Source of the DNA: Chitinophagaceae bacterium
Lineage (GTDB): Bacteria; Bacteroidota; Bacteroidia; Chitinophagales; Chitinophagaceae
Assembly (NCBI GenBank): GCA_016720585.1
Contig: JADKKH010000001.1
Location: 868,001-932,000 of the forward strand
Length of the DNA: 64,000 nucleotides
Direction: 5' to 3'
Numbering within the stretch: the stretch's first letter is position 1; each line of letters opens with the position of its first letter. The position numbers and the translations under genes are program-made. This document shows positions 8,895-15,786 of the stretch, in pieces. Under the pieces are notes generated by a model. It had not been told where the DNA came from. It ran no database searches and worked only from the letters and a program-made list of their open reading frames with translations.

Positions 8895-8910
8895 CCTGCC
8901 TTGCGGCAGG
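8895..8910 (-). promoter_or_regulatory. Hairpin between riboswitch and start codon
   Basis: CCTGCC-TTGC-GGCAGG forms a 6-bp stem about 17 nt upstream of the receptor ATG. It may be part of the riboswitch expression platform controlling translation. Similar short GC palindromes occur elsewhere in the window, so it may only be a dispersed element. Confidence 0.4.
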
Positions 8911-8959
8911 CTGGTTAAAAAATAAGAGGGAAATGCTGTTGAGAAAGGTCAACTGATGA

Positions 8960-9070
8960 AATCCTTCCCTACGCAGGCATTACCCTGACCAGGTTTACGG
9001 GTTTAATCTCAGATTGGCCTGGGCCGCCGAAGTAAACTTCGTCTGCATCAGGCTCAAACACCCCGGGAAC
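8960..9070 (-). promoter_or_regulatory. TPP (thiamine pyrophosphate) riboswitch
   Basis: Read on the minus strand, the leader contains the conserved THI-box elements in order: a P1 strand TTCCCGGGG, GGTGTTTGAGCCTGATGC, the hallmark CTGAGA (in AATCTGAGATTAAACCC), then ACCTGGTCAGGGTAATGCC and TGCGTAGGGAA, whose GGGAA closes P1 with the 5' TTCCC. The P3 arm carries a small GAAGTTTACTTC hairpin. It lies about 80 nt upstream of the TonB receptor start. Confidence 0.95.
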
Positions 9071-9212
9071 ACTGTAAACTAAAGCCTTTATATTCAAAGG
9101 CTAAGAACTTGTCCGCCTGCTGGCGGACAGCTGCAAAAATAAGAAAGAAATTAGTTACCACGGGTTGTAACTTTTCGGTTCTATCCGTCGTATTACATCT
9201 AAATCATTGTTT

Positions 9213-9932
9213 ATGAAGAAATTTTTCTTTTCTCTTTTAATGATCGCCCTTGCCGGATCTGTAGTTTCTGCCCAAAAAATCATCAATGATCTGAATGCAG
9301 AAAAAAGAACGGTTAGTGGGTTTCATGGCATTGAAGTAGCAACCGGTATTGAACTAACTCTTACCAATGGAGATACCGAAGAAGTGGCCGTAAGTGCCGC
9401 AACTCCGGAGTTCCGGGACAAAATCGTTACCAAAGTTGAGAACGGTATTCTTAAAATATTTTACGAAAGCAAAGCCGGCTCAATTAATAAAAAGAAAGAG
9501 ACAAAGAATTTAAAGGCCTATGTGTCTTATAAAACACTTGATCTACTCCATGCCAATACAGGTGCCGAAGTGAAGATTAATGGTGTACTTAAAACCGGGT
9601 CACTCGATATGGAAGCCCATACAGGTGCATTGGTAAATGGAGATGTGGATATTCAAACATTGAAAGTCAGCCAGCATACAGGATCCAGAATTACCCTTAC
9701 CGGTAAGGCCGTTAAATTAAGTATTACCGGAGATACCGGTAGTAAATTTAAAGGTGAAGAAATGAGTACGGCTGATTGCAATGTTACTGTAAACACGGGT
9801 GCTATTGCTTCGGTAAGTGCCGAAAAGGAATTGCATGTAAAAGCAAATACCGGGGGCAAAGTAAAATACAAGGGCCATGCCTCCATCAGGGAAATAAAAA
9901 CCCGTACGGGCGGTTCAGTAACAAAAATTTAA
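9213..9932 (+). CDS. Secreted GIN-domain (DUF2807) protein
   Basis: ATG at 9213 gives MKKFFFSLLMIALAGSVVSA, a clear signal peptide. The mature part fits the head GIN / DUF2807 family: an early GFHGIEVATGIELTLTNGD region, then repeating short beta strands rich in TGA and TGS turns (HTGALVNGD, HTGSRITLTG, NTGAIASVS, NTGGKVKYKG), consistent with a beta-helix on the cell surface or in the periplasm. Function of the family is unknown. A paralogue follows 19 nt downstream. A TTG 6 nt upstream is an alternative start. Confidence 0.85.
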   Translation: MKKFFFSLLMIALAGSVVSAQKIINDLNAEKRTVSGFHGIEVATGIELTLTNGDTEEVAVSAATPEFRDKIVTKVENGILKIFYESKAGSINKKKETKNLKAYVSYKTLDLLHANTGAEVKINGVLKTGSLDMEAHTGALVNGDVDIQTLKVSQHTGSRITLTGKAVKLSITGDTGSKFKGEEMSTADCNVTVNTGAIASVSAEKELHVKANTGGKVKYKGHASIREIKTRTGGSVTKI

Positions 9933-9951
9933 TCAACCCAATCAATAAGTA

Positions 9952-10662
9952 ATGAAAAAATTATCAATCTTATTCCTGGCGCTGTTTATATATACAGGAA
10001 TAAATGCTCAGCAGGTGAATGACCCCAATGCAGAAATACGACAAGCCAGAAATTATCATGGGATCAGTCTTTCAAACGCCTTTGATGTGTACTTAACGCA
10101 AAGTAATGATGAGGCAGTAGCGGTTAGCGCTTCGGAGACAAAATACCGGGACCATATCAAAGTGGAAGTGAAGGATGGTATACTGTATATCAGTTACGAT
10201 AACCCTGGTAAAACGGGATGGGGGAGTGGTAATAAAAAGCTGAAAGCCTATATTTCGTTTAGGCAAATAGATAAACTTATAGTTAGTGGTGCCTGTGATG
10301 TTTATATTACCGGAACGCTTACAGCAGAAAATCTTTCTCTCATTCAATCCGGGGCCAGTGATCTGAAAGGTAAACTGGATGTAAAAAAATTACAGGTTGA
10401 TCTGAGCGGGGCATCTGATATTACCGTTTCCGGGACAGTTGTTCAGCTTTCCATAGAAGCCAGTGGTGCCAGTGATTTTAAAGGATATGAACTTGTAACG
10501 GATATTTGTGATGCGCGGGCTTCGGGTGCCAGCGATATAAAAATTACGGTAAATAAGGAATTATCTGCTAATGCCAGTGGCGCCAGTGATGTCCGGTACA
10601 AAGGAAATGGCGTGATCCGGGAGCTGAAAAGCAGCGGATCAAGCAGTGTATCAAAAGGATAG
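9952..10662 (+). CDS. Secreted GIN-domain (DUF2807) protein, paralogue
   Basis: 236 aa, signal peptide MKKLSILFLALFIYTGINA. Same architecture as the upstream gene (NYHGISLSNAFDVYLTQS near the N-terminus), but the turns use the word SGASD again and again (SGASDLKG, SGASDITVSG, SGASDFKG, SGASDIK, SGASDVRYKG), one per beta-helix rung. The two genes almost certainly arose by duplication and are cotranscribed. The transcript ends at a strong terminator at 10686-10715. Confidence 0.85.
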   Translation: MKKLSILFLALFIYTGINAQQVNDPNAEIRQARNYHGISLSNAFDVYLTQSNDEAVAVSASETKYRDHIKVEVKDGILYISYDNPGKTGWGSGNKKLKAYISFRQIDKLIVSGACDVYITGTLTAENLSLIQSGASDLKGKLDVKKLQVDLSGASDITVSGTVVQLSIEASGASDFKGYELVTDICDARASGASDIKITVNKELSANASGASDVRYKGNGVIRELKSSGSSSVSKG

Positions 10663-10685
10663 GTATAAATGATACGTATAAATGA

Positions 10686-10715
10686 AAAAAGCTTCATAAA
10701 GAAGCTTTTTTTCAT
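10686..10715. terminator. Terminator between convergent genes
   Basis: AAAAAGCTTC-ATAAA-GAAGCTTTTT stem followed by T residues. It sits between the GIN pair and the convergent lipoprotein gene and can serve both. Confidence 0.85.
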
Positions 10716-10730
10716 TTAGTTAATTTGTTT

Positions 10731-11147
10731 TTATTGTCTTACAAAAACAGAGGTTGTTTTATCTCCGGCTGCCGGGAAATCGTTTTTATAAAATACCAAT
10801 GTGGTACAATCAAAACTTTGAATGGTACCTGTATTACCTTCCAGATCGATCGTATTTCCGGTTAGTGACCAGCTCCCGACGAGGTTGCCATTGGGTACAC
10901 AAACCACACCGGCATCCTGGTAATTGTAATTTCCATTTGCATTAAGAACATGCAGGTCATCCCTTCTGCAGGTAGGGAGTGATGAAATGATCTCGGATTC
11001 AGTACCTCCGCTGGGTTTGAACCGGAGACTGGTGAGTTTATAGGTACCGGCAACGGAAGCCGTATTGGTGACACAGGGATCTTCTTTCTTCTTGCAGGAT
11101 GAAAGAACAAGCAAACTAACCAGGGATAATACAAATATTTTTTTCAT
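10731..11147 (-). CDS. Lipocalin-like lipoprotein
   Basis: 138 aa. The N-terminus MKKIFVLSLVSLLVLSSCKKK is a lipoprotein signal with the lipobox Cys at residue 18. The rest reads like a small lipocalin-like beta-barrel: SVAGTYKLTSLRF, a central LHVLNANGNYNYQDAGVVC, GSWSLTGNTIDLEG, and ending VFVRQ. Four cysteines in the mature part may form disulfides. A clear paralogue lies in opposite orientation at 11680-12099. Ligand unknown. Confidence 0.75.
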   Translation of the reverse strand: MKKIFVLSLVSLLVLSSCKKKEDPCVTNTASVAGTYKLTSLRFKPSGGTESEIISSLPTCRRDDLHVLNANGNYNYQDAGVVCVPNGNLVGSWSLTGNTIDLEGNTGTIQSFDCTTLVFYKNDFPAAGDKTTSVFVRQ

Positions 11148-11258
11148 GCTTTTCGTTTGGTAAAAAGGATTCTCAAATTACAATTTAAATTTCAAGAAAT
11201 CAAAATGGGTAACCGGGTGGCATTCAGGTCTTAACCTGAAGTCAAAGTTTCATCTTTG

Positions 11259-11290
11259 TTTGGAAAATAACCTTCATACGGCTACCTTTG
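11259..11290 (+). promoter_or_regulatory. Bacteroidota-type promoter of tRNA-fMet
   Basis: TTTG at 11259-11262, 20 nt spacer, TACCTTTG at 11283-11290. This is a full match to the TTTG-N(19-21)-TAnnTTTG consensus. It ends 3 nt before the first base of the mature tRNA, so transcription should begin almost at the tRNA 5' end. Confidence 0.75.
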
Positions 11291-11293
11291 CAC

Positions 11294-11365
<72 letters not shown>

Positions 11366-11370
11366 CAGGA

Positions 11371-11397
11371 AATCCACCGGAAGGCGGATTTTTTTTT
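11371..11397 (+). terminator. Terminator of tRNA-fMet
   Basis: ATCCACC-GGAA-GGCGGAT stem with one A-C mismatch followed by a long T-run, 6 nt after the tRNA. Confidence 0.75.
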
Positions 11398-11466
11398 GTT
11401 GAAATTTTGGGGCTCATATCCGCCAATTGGCGGACGGGAGTTCGATCCTCCCCTTCGCAACAGGAA

Positions 11467-11491
11467 ATCCGCCGGAAGGCGGATTTTTTTT
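11467..11491 (+). terminator. Duplicated tRNA terminator
   Basis: ATCCGCC-GGAA-GGCGGAT, a perfect 7-bp stem plus T-run. It is the second copy of the element at 11371-11397, carried along with the tRNA 3' fragment. Confidence 0.75.
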
Positions 11492-11679
11492 GTTTAAATT
11501 TTAGGGCTCGTATCCGCCGGTTGGCGGACGGGAGTTCAATTCTAATACTTGCTATTGAGAATCACAAAAGATGGATTTCTATTTTTATCCGATTGATCAA
11601 ATAAAAGTGAAATCAGTATAAATTCCGCATTTAATTATCTAATTTGGCAAGTAAACCATTTTTAAACCAAACTTATTTT

Positions 11680-12099
11680 ATGAAAAAATTTATCATTTAC
11701 TTTTTCCTGGTTTCTATAATTGCATCCTGTAAAAAGGATAAGGTCTGCAACCTGGATGTCGGTGGTTTCTCAGGTTCATATAAAATATCATCCGTCAGGT
11801 ATAAAGCAACCCCGGCAAGTGCCGAAGTGGATTATTTTACAACTCTTTTTAGTGATCCATGTGAGCGGGATAATTTGTATACGTTTAATGCTAACGGAAC
11901 CTATTCATTTACCGATGCGGGAATAGTATGCGTTCCACCGGACACTGATTCCGGTCCCTGGACCCTGGCAGGAAATACGTTAACAGTTGATGGAGATCCG
12001 GCAAATGTTGATCAATTTAGCTGCTCTGCCTTTACTATTTCGCAGGCTGGTGTCTTAGTTCTGGGTGATAAAGTGACATTTGTCTTTACAAGACAATAA
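11680..12099 (+). CDS. Lipocalin-like lipoprotein, paralogue
   Basis: ATG at 11680 gives MKKFIIYFFLVSIIASCKKD with lipobox Cys at residue 17. The body matches the gene at 10731-11147 segment by segment: GSYKISSVRYKATP versus GTYKLTSLRFKPSG, LYTFNANGTYSFTDAGIVC versus LHVLNANGNYNYQDAGVVC, LAGNTLTVDG versus LTGNTIDLEG, and the same FTRQ/FVRQ end. Both keep the same cysteine pattern. Secreted to the periplasm or outer membrane; function unknown. Confidence 0.75.
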   Translation: MKKFIIYFFLVSIIASCKKDKVCNLDVGGFSGSYKISSVRYKATPASAEVDYFTTLFSDPCERDNLYTFNANGTYSFTDAGIVCVPPDTDSGPWTLAGNTLTVDGDPANVDQFSCSAFTISQAGVLVLGDKVTFVFTRQ

Positions 12100-12123
12100 A
12101 CAAGTCAGGAAATATAATTACAG

Positions 12124-12147
12124 AACCGGGTTAAGCCCGGTTTTTTT
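12124..12147 (+). terminator. Rho-independent terminator
   Basis: AACCGGG-TTAAG-CCCGGTT stem followed by a T-run, 25 nt after the lipoprotein stop and just before era. Confidence 0.85.
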
Positions 12148-12168
12148 GTGCAATTTTGCACCTCATTT

Positions 12169-13035
12169 ATGAAATCAGGTTTTGTAAACATATTTGGCAG
12201 GCCGAATGCCGGTAAAAGCACTTTGCTCAATGCACTGATGGGGGAGAAACTGGCAATTGTTTCACCTAAAGTGCAAACGACCCGGCACCGCATCAAAGGG
12301 ATATTGACCGATAAGAATTACCAGGTTGTTTTCTCGGATACGCCGGGGATCATCGAACCCAAATACAAATTGCATGAAAAAATGATGCAGGCTGTTAAGG
12401 GTGCATTGGAAGATGCTGACCTGGCGCTATTGCTGGTAGATGTTAAAGAAGACTGGAAGGAATGTGATGTACTATTCAGTGCATTGAAATTAAAAGTGCC
12501 TGCGATTGTTCTTTTGAATAAGATAGATCTGGTCAGTGAGTCAACCATTAAGGAAGCTATCGATTTTTTTTCATGCAAACCTTATTGTAAGAAAGTTATT
12601 ACCATCTCGGCCTTATCCGGTATAAATAAGAAAAAACTGGTGAATGCCTTGCTGGAATTTTTACCGGAGGGAGAACCATTTTATGAAGGGGATGATATTT
12701 CCGATCTGAACACAAAATTTTTTGTGGGAGAGTTGATCCGGGAGAAAATATATGAACTGGCGCAGGATGAAATACCTTACCATACGGCCGTTCTGATCCG
12801 GGAATACCAGGAAAAAACAACTCTTGTAAAAATCGTGGCGGATATAATCGTTCATCGCGAGACGCAAAAAGCCATCCTGATCGGTGATAAAGGCTCGATG
12901 ATAAAAAAAATAGGAACAGAAGCGAGAAAGGATATTGAAGCTTTTATTCAACAGAAAATATTCCTGGAATTATTCGTGAAAGTGAAACCGAAGTGGCGTG
13001 AGAATGAGATGCAATTGAGAGAATACGGGTATTAA
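12169..13035 (+). CDS. era: GTPase Era
   Basis: Ribosome-assembly GTPase acting on 16S rRNA of the small subunit. Starting at the ATG at 12169 (MKSGFVNIFGRPNAGKST) it is 288 aa. G motifs: GRPNAGKS (G1), DTPG (G3), NKID (G4), SAL (G5). The C-terminal KH domain shows GDKGSMIKKIGTEARKDIE. Length and order are standard. The terminator of the upstream gene ends about 22 nt before the start, so era has its own promoter; CAATTTTG at 12150-12157 is a one-mismatch -7 box. Confidence 0.95.
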   Translation: MKSGFVNIFGRPNAGKSTLLNALMGEKLAIVSPKVQTTRHRIKGILTDKNYQVVFSDTPGIIEPKYKLHEKMMQAVKGALEDADLALLLVDVKEDWKECDVLFSALKLKVPAIVLLNKIDLVSESTIKEAIDFFSCKPYCKKVITISALSGINKKKLVNALLEFLPEGEPFYEGDDISDLNTKFFVGELIREKIYELAQDEIPYHTAVLIREYQEKTTLVKIVADIIVHRETQKAILIGDKGSMIKKIGTEARKDIEAFIQQKIFLELFVKVKPKWRENEMQLREYGY

Positions 13036-13207
13036 CCCCCTGTCCCCCTGAAGGGGGAACTTAGGTGATAAATTTTTTCAGGTTGTATAAAGGTTTAAAG
13101 TTTAGAATTAAGTATAGTTTTTTATAACAATTTCGATGTTGTGAATTTTGATAATGATAAAGTGATCACAATATTCGGGGTTTAAAAGTCCCTTTAGGGA
13201 TTTAGGG
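13034..13207. repeat. Dispersed palindromic elements in the era-der gap
   Basis: The gap starts with ACCCCCTGTCCCCCTGAAGG continuing into GGGGAACTTAGGT (13034-13064), a CCCCCT/AGGGGG palindrome. It ends with GTCCCTTTAGGGATTTAGGG (13188-13207) right before the der start codon. The first is closely related to the element at 26405-26440 after the trmH gene. The AT-rich middle shows nothing else. Confidence 0.6.
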
Positions 13208-13208
13208 T

Positions 13209-14522
13209 ATGAGTTTTACAGTCGCTATAGTAGGAAGACCCAATGTGGGCAAGAGTACGCTTTTCAACCGTTTGCTGGAGCAACGCAAAGCCATCGTGGA
13301 TGATGAAAGCGGTGTAACCCGTGACCGCCAGTATGGTGTCACCGATTGGAATGGAAAAACCTATAACGTCATTGATACCGGCGGCTTTGTGGCAGGTAGT
13401 GATGATGTTTTTGAAAAAGAAATTGCCAAACAGGTTCTGGTTGCAGTTGAAGAAGCCAATGCCATTATTTTTATGGTAGATGCTACTACCGGGTTGACCA
13501 ACCTCGATGATGCAATGGCGGGATTATTACGCAAGAGTACCAAACCTGTTTTTCTTACGGTTAATAAAGTTGATTCAAACGATCGGTTGCTCGAAGCATC
13601 TGAGTTTTACAGTCTTGGGTTTGAACATATCTTCTTTATTGCCGCAGCCAGTGGTAGTGGTACCGGTGAATTACTGGATGCCGTTGCAGCCCTGATATCT
13701 GAAGATGCATCGGAAGAAACCAAAGAAATAGATGCATTACCCAAGTTCGCTATCATTGGTCAGCCCAATACCGGTAAATCTTCCCTGCTGAACGCTTTGA
13801 TCGGGGAAGAAAGAACGATCGTGAGTGATATTGCCGGAACTACCCGGGATACGATACATACTCATTACAATCTTTTTCAGAAAGAATTTGTACTGATTGA
13901 CACGGCGGGTATCCGCCGGAAAGCAAAAGTGCACCAGGACCTCGAATTTTATTCTGTGATACGTGCTATAAAAGCCATGGATGAAGCCGATGTTTGCCTG
14001 ATCCTGCTTGATGCAGAAAAAGGGATTGCAGCACAGGACCTGAACATCTTCAGTCTGGCCGTAAAAAAAGGAAAAGGTGTGGTTGTGCTTGTAAATAAAT
14101 GGGACCTGGTAAGTAAGGAAACCAATACAGCAAAAGAATATGAAGCGGAATTAAAAAAACGCTTAGCACCCTTTAGTGATGTGCCCATCCTGTTTATTTC
14201 TGCCAAAGAGAAAACAAGAATATTTAAAGCCATAGAGATAGCCCTGGAAATTTATGATAACCGCCAGCAAAAAATTCCGACATCCCAATTGAATGATGTC
14301 ATGCTGAAAGCTATTCAGTCGTATAACCCACCTGTCGTGCGGGGCAATGCCATTAAGATAAAATTCATTACACAATTGCCCACGTCTGTGCCGTCTTTTG
14401 CTTTCTTCTGTAATTTCCCAGATGACATTAAACAACCCTACAAAAACTACCTGGAAAATCAGTTGAGATTAAATTTCAATTTTACGGGGGTTCCGATCAG
14501 GATTTTTTTCCGAAAAAAATAG
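13209..14522 (+). CDS. der: GTPase Der (EngA)
   Basis: 437 aa with two tandem G domains: GRPNVGKST / DTGG / NKVD in the first (residues 8-125) and GQPNTGKSS / DTAG / NKWD in the second (about 180-300), followed by the C-terminal KH-like domain ending in RIFFRKK. Der is an essential 50S-assembly GTPase. Start: ATG at 13209 following GGGATTTAGGGT, part of the dispersed palindrome, which may also supply the ribosome-binding purines. Confidence 0.96.
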   Translation: MSFTVAIVGRPNVGKSTLFNRLLEQRKAIVDDESGVTRDRQYGVTDWNGKTYNVIDTGGFVAGSDDVFEKEIAKQVLVAVEEANAIIFMVDATTGLTNLDDAMAGLLRKSTKPVFLTVNKVDSNDRLLEASEFYSLGFEHIFFIAAASGSGTGELLDAVAALISEDASEETKEIDALPKFAIIGQPNTGKSSLLNALIGEERTIVSDIAGTTRDTIHTHYNLFQKEFVLIDTAGIRRKAKVHQDLEFYSVIRAIKAMDEADVCLILLDAEKGIAAQDLNIFSLAVKKGKGVVVLVNKWDLVSKETNTAKEYEAELKKRLAPFSDVPILFISAKEKTRIFKAIEIALEIYDNRQQKIPTSQLNDVMLKAIQSYNPPVVRGNAIKIKFITQLPTSVPSFAFFCNFPDDIKQPYKNYLENQLRLNFNFTGVPIRIFFRKK

Positions 14523-14582
14523 ACAAGCTCCTGGTTTTCATCACTTCGTCGTGTAGCTGACAATAAAGAATATCCCTTAAAA

Positions 14583-14613
14583 TTTGGTTATTTGGGCTGG
14601 CCCGCTACCTTTG
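14583..14613 (+). promoter_or_regulatory. Bacteroidota-type promoter of small lipoprotein gene
   Basis: TTTG at 14583-14586, 19 nt, TACCTTTG at 14606-14613; the ATG follows at 14645, giving a leader of about 28 nt. Confidence 0.7.
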
Positions 14614-14644
14614 CCCCTTATTTAAAAACAAAAAAACAGGTAAA

Positions 14645-14872
14645 ATGAAAAAAGTATTCGCAATCTTAGCTATCGCCGGTGTACTGGTAGCTTGCAACAA
14701 CAATTCTGAAAAGAAAGCCGATGACGCTGTAGATACAGCTGCCAAGATGATGGATGAGGCTTCAAAAATGATGGACACTGCCTCTAACAAGATGGACACT
14801 GCTGTGAAAAAAATGGATAACATGATGGACACAGTTGCCAAAAAAATGGAAGAAGCTAAGCCAAAGATGTGA
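14645..14872 (+). CDS. Small lipoprotein with amphipathic MMD/KMD repeats
   Basis: 75 aa: MKKVFAILAIAGVLVACNNN is a lipoprotein signal (Cys17), then NSEKKADDAV and a helical stretch with repeating MMDEASK, MMDTASNK, MDTAVKK, MDNMMDTVAKK, probably a coiled coil. It recalls Lpp-like short envelope lipoproteins in size and helicity, without demonstrable homology. The N-terminal 25 residues resemble the small lipoprotein at 49025-49210. Own promoter and terminator, hence monocistronic. Confidence 0.75.
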   Translation: MKKVFAILAIAGVLVACNNNSEKKADDAVDTAAKMMDEASKMMDTASNKMDTAVKKMDNMMDTVAKKMEEAKPKM

Positions 14873-14912
14873 TAATCGTTCTATCCTGATTTTGCTTCAA
14901 GTAAGAAACTAT

Positions 14913-14941
14913 ACCCCGGCCACTGGCCGGGGTCTTTTTTT
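14913..14941 (+). terminator. Strong rho-independent terminator
   Basis: ACCCCGGCC-ACT-GGCCGGGGT 9-bp stem plus T-run, 40 nt after the small lipoprotein gene. Nothing further is recognisable from here to 15195. Confidence 0.9.
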
Positions 14942-15195
14942 ATACCGTAATTAGTAGAAATACGTTTTGGGAACATTTTCTTCAGTTTACTTGCATTATC
15001 AGGATACAGTTTATAATTTGGTAGTCTGATCCATCACCGGGCTCTGCCCGTACCCGAAATCTACTCCTTCCTGAATTGCCCTGAATTTTACAGTATCCAT
15101 TTTATTTGTAACGAATTGGCAGGTTAAAAGCCCGTTACTAAATCCGTCCGGTTTCCTGTTGAACAGCCACCATCTGTTTATTAAAAACGTTCAAT

Positions 15196-15774
15196 ATGAA
15201 ACTGACTACGCTACTTTTTTCCTGCGTGATAGCTTATTCCGCAAACGCTCAATTATCAACCCGACCAACTGTACCTTTCACGGCTTCTTCCCCGGTCATT
15301 CAAATGACATCATTGGATACAGAAAAGGGTAAAAAAGTAAAATTGCAGCCCATGAAATGGAAAGTAACGCGCAATCACCTGCTTACAGGAGGTTTGGTTT
15401 TTTTAGCCGGTGCCAGCAAAGGATTTAATGAAACGCTCCAATTTCACTGGAAAGAATTCAGAAGACAATTCCCACATGCCAATGCCCAGTGGTATAACCC
15501 GGGTATAAGCTGGAAGAACAAATATAAAAACGGGGATATGAATGCCGGGGCGAAATTTCCTTTATCAACTTCAGTTCTTATTATGTTTACTGACCAGTAT
15601 CACCTCAATAATTTTATCAATAAAGCGGCCTGGGGATCGGCGCTGATCATTAAGATCGGGGAAGGCAAGAAACCTTTCAAGCAATACCTGCTCGATTTTC
15701 TTTATTATACACTATGCCACCAGGCGGGTTTTGGATTGACCTATTATCCATTCAGTAAATACAAAGGGAAATAA
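15196..15774 (+). CDS. Exported protein of unknown function
   Basis: 192 aa with a signal peptide (MKLTTLLFSCVIAYSANAQ, cleavage after about residue 19). The rest is basic and aromatic, with a central hydrophobic stretch HLLTGGLVFLAGASKG and a conserved-looking LDFLYYTLCHQAGFGLTYYP near the end, possibly membrane-associated. I do not recognise the family. It is convergent with the DUF4954 gene, 12 nt apart. Confidence 0.6.
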   Translation: MKLTTLLFSCVIAYSANAQLSTRPTVPFTASSPVIQMTSLDTEKGKKVKLQPMKWKVTRNHLLTGGLVFLAGASKGFNETLQFHWKEFRRQFPHANAQWYNPGISWKNKYKNGDMNAGAKFPLSTSVLIMFTDQYHLNNFINKAAWGSALIIKIGEGKKPFKQYLLDFLYYTLCHQAGFGLTYYPFSKYKGK

Positions 15775-15786
15775 GTATTTGCCCCG

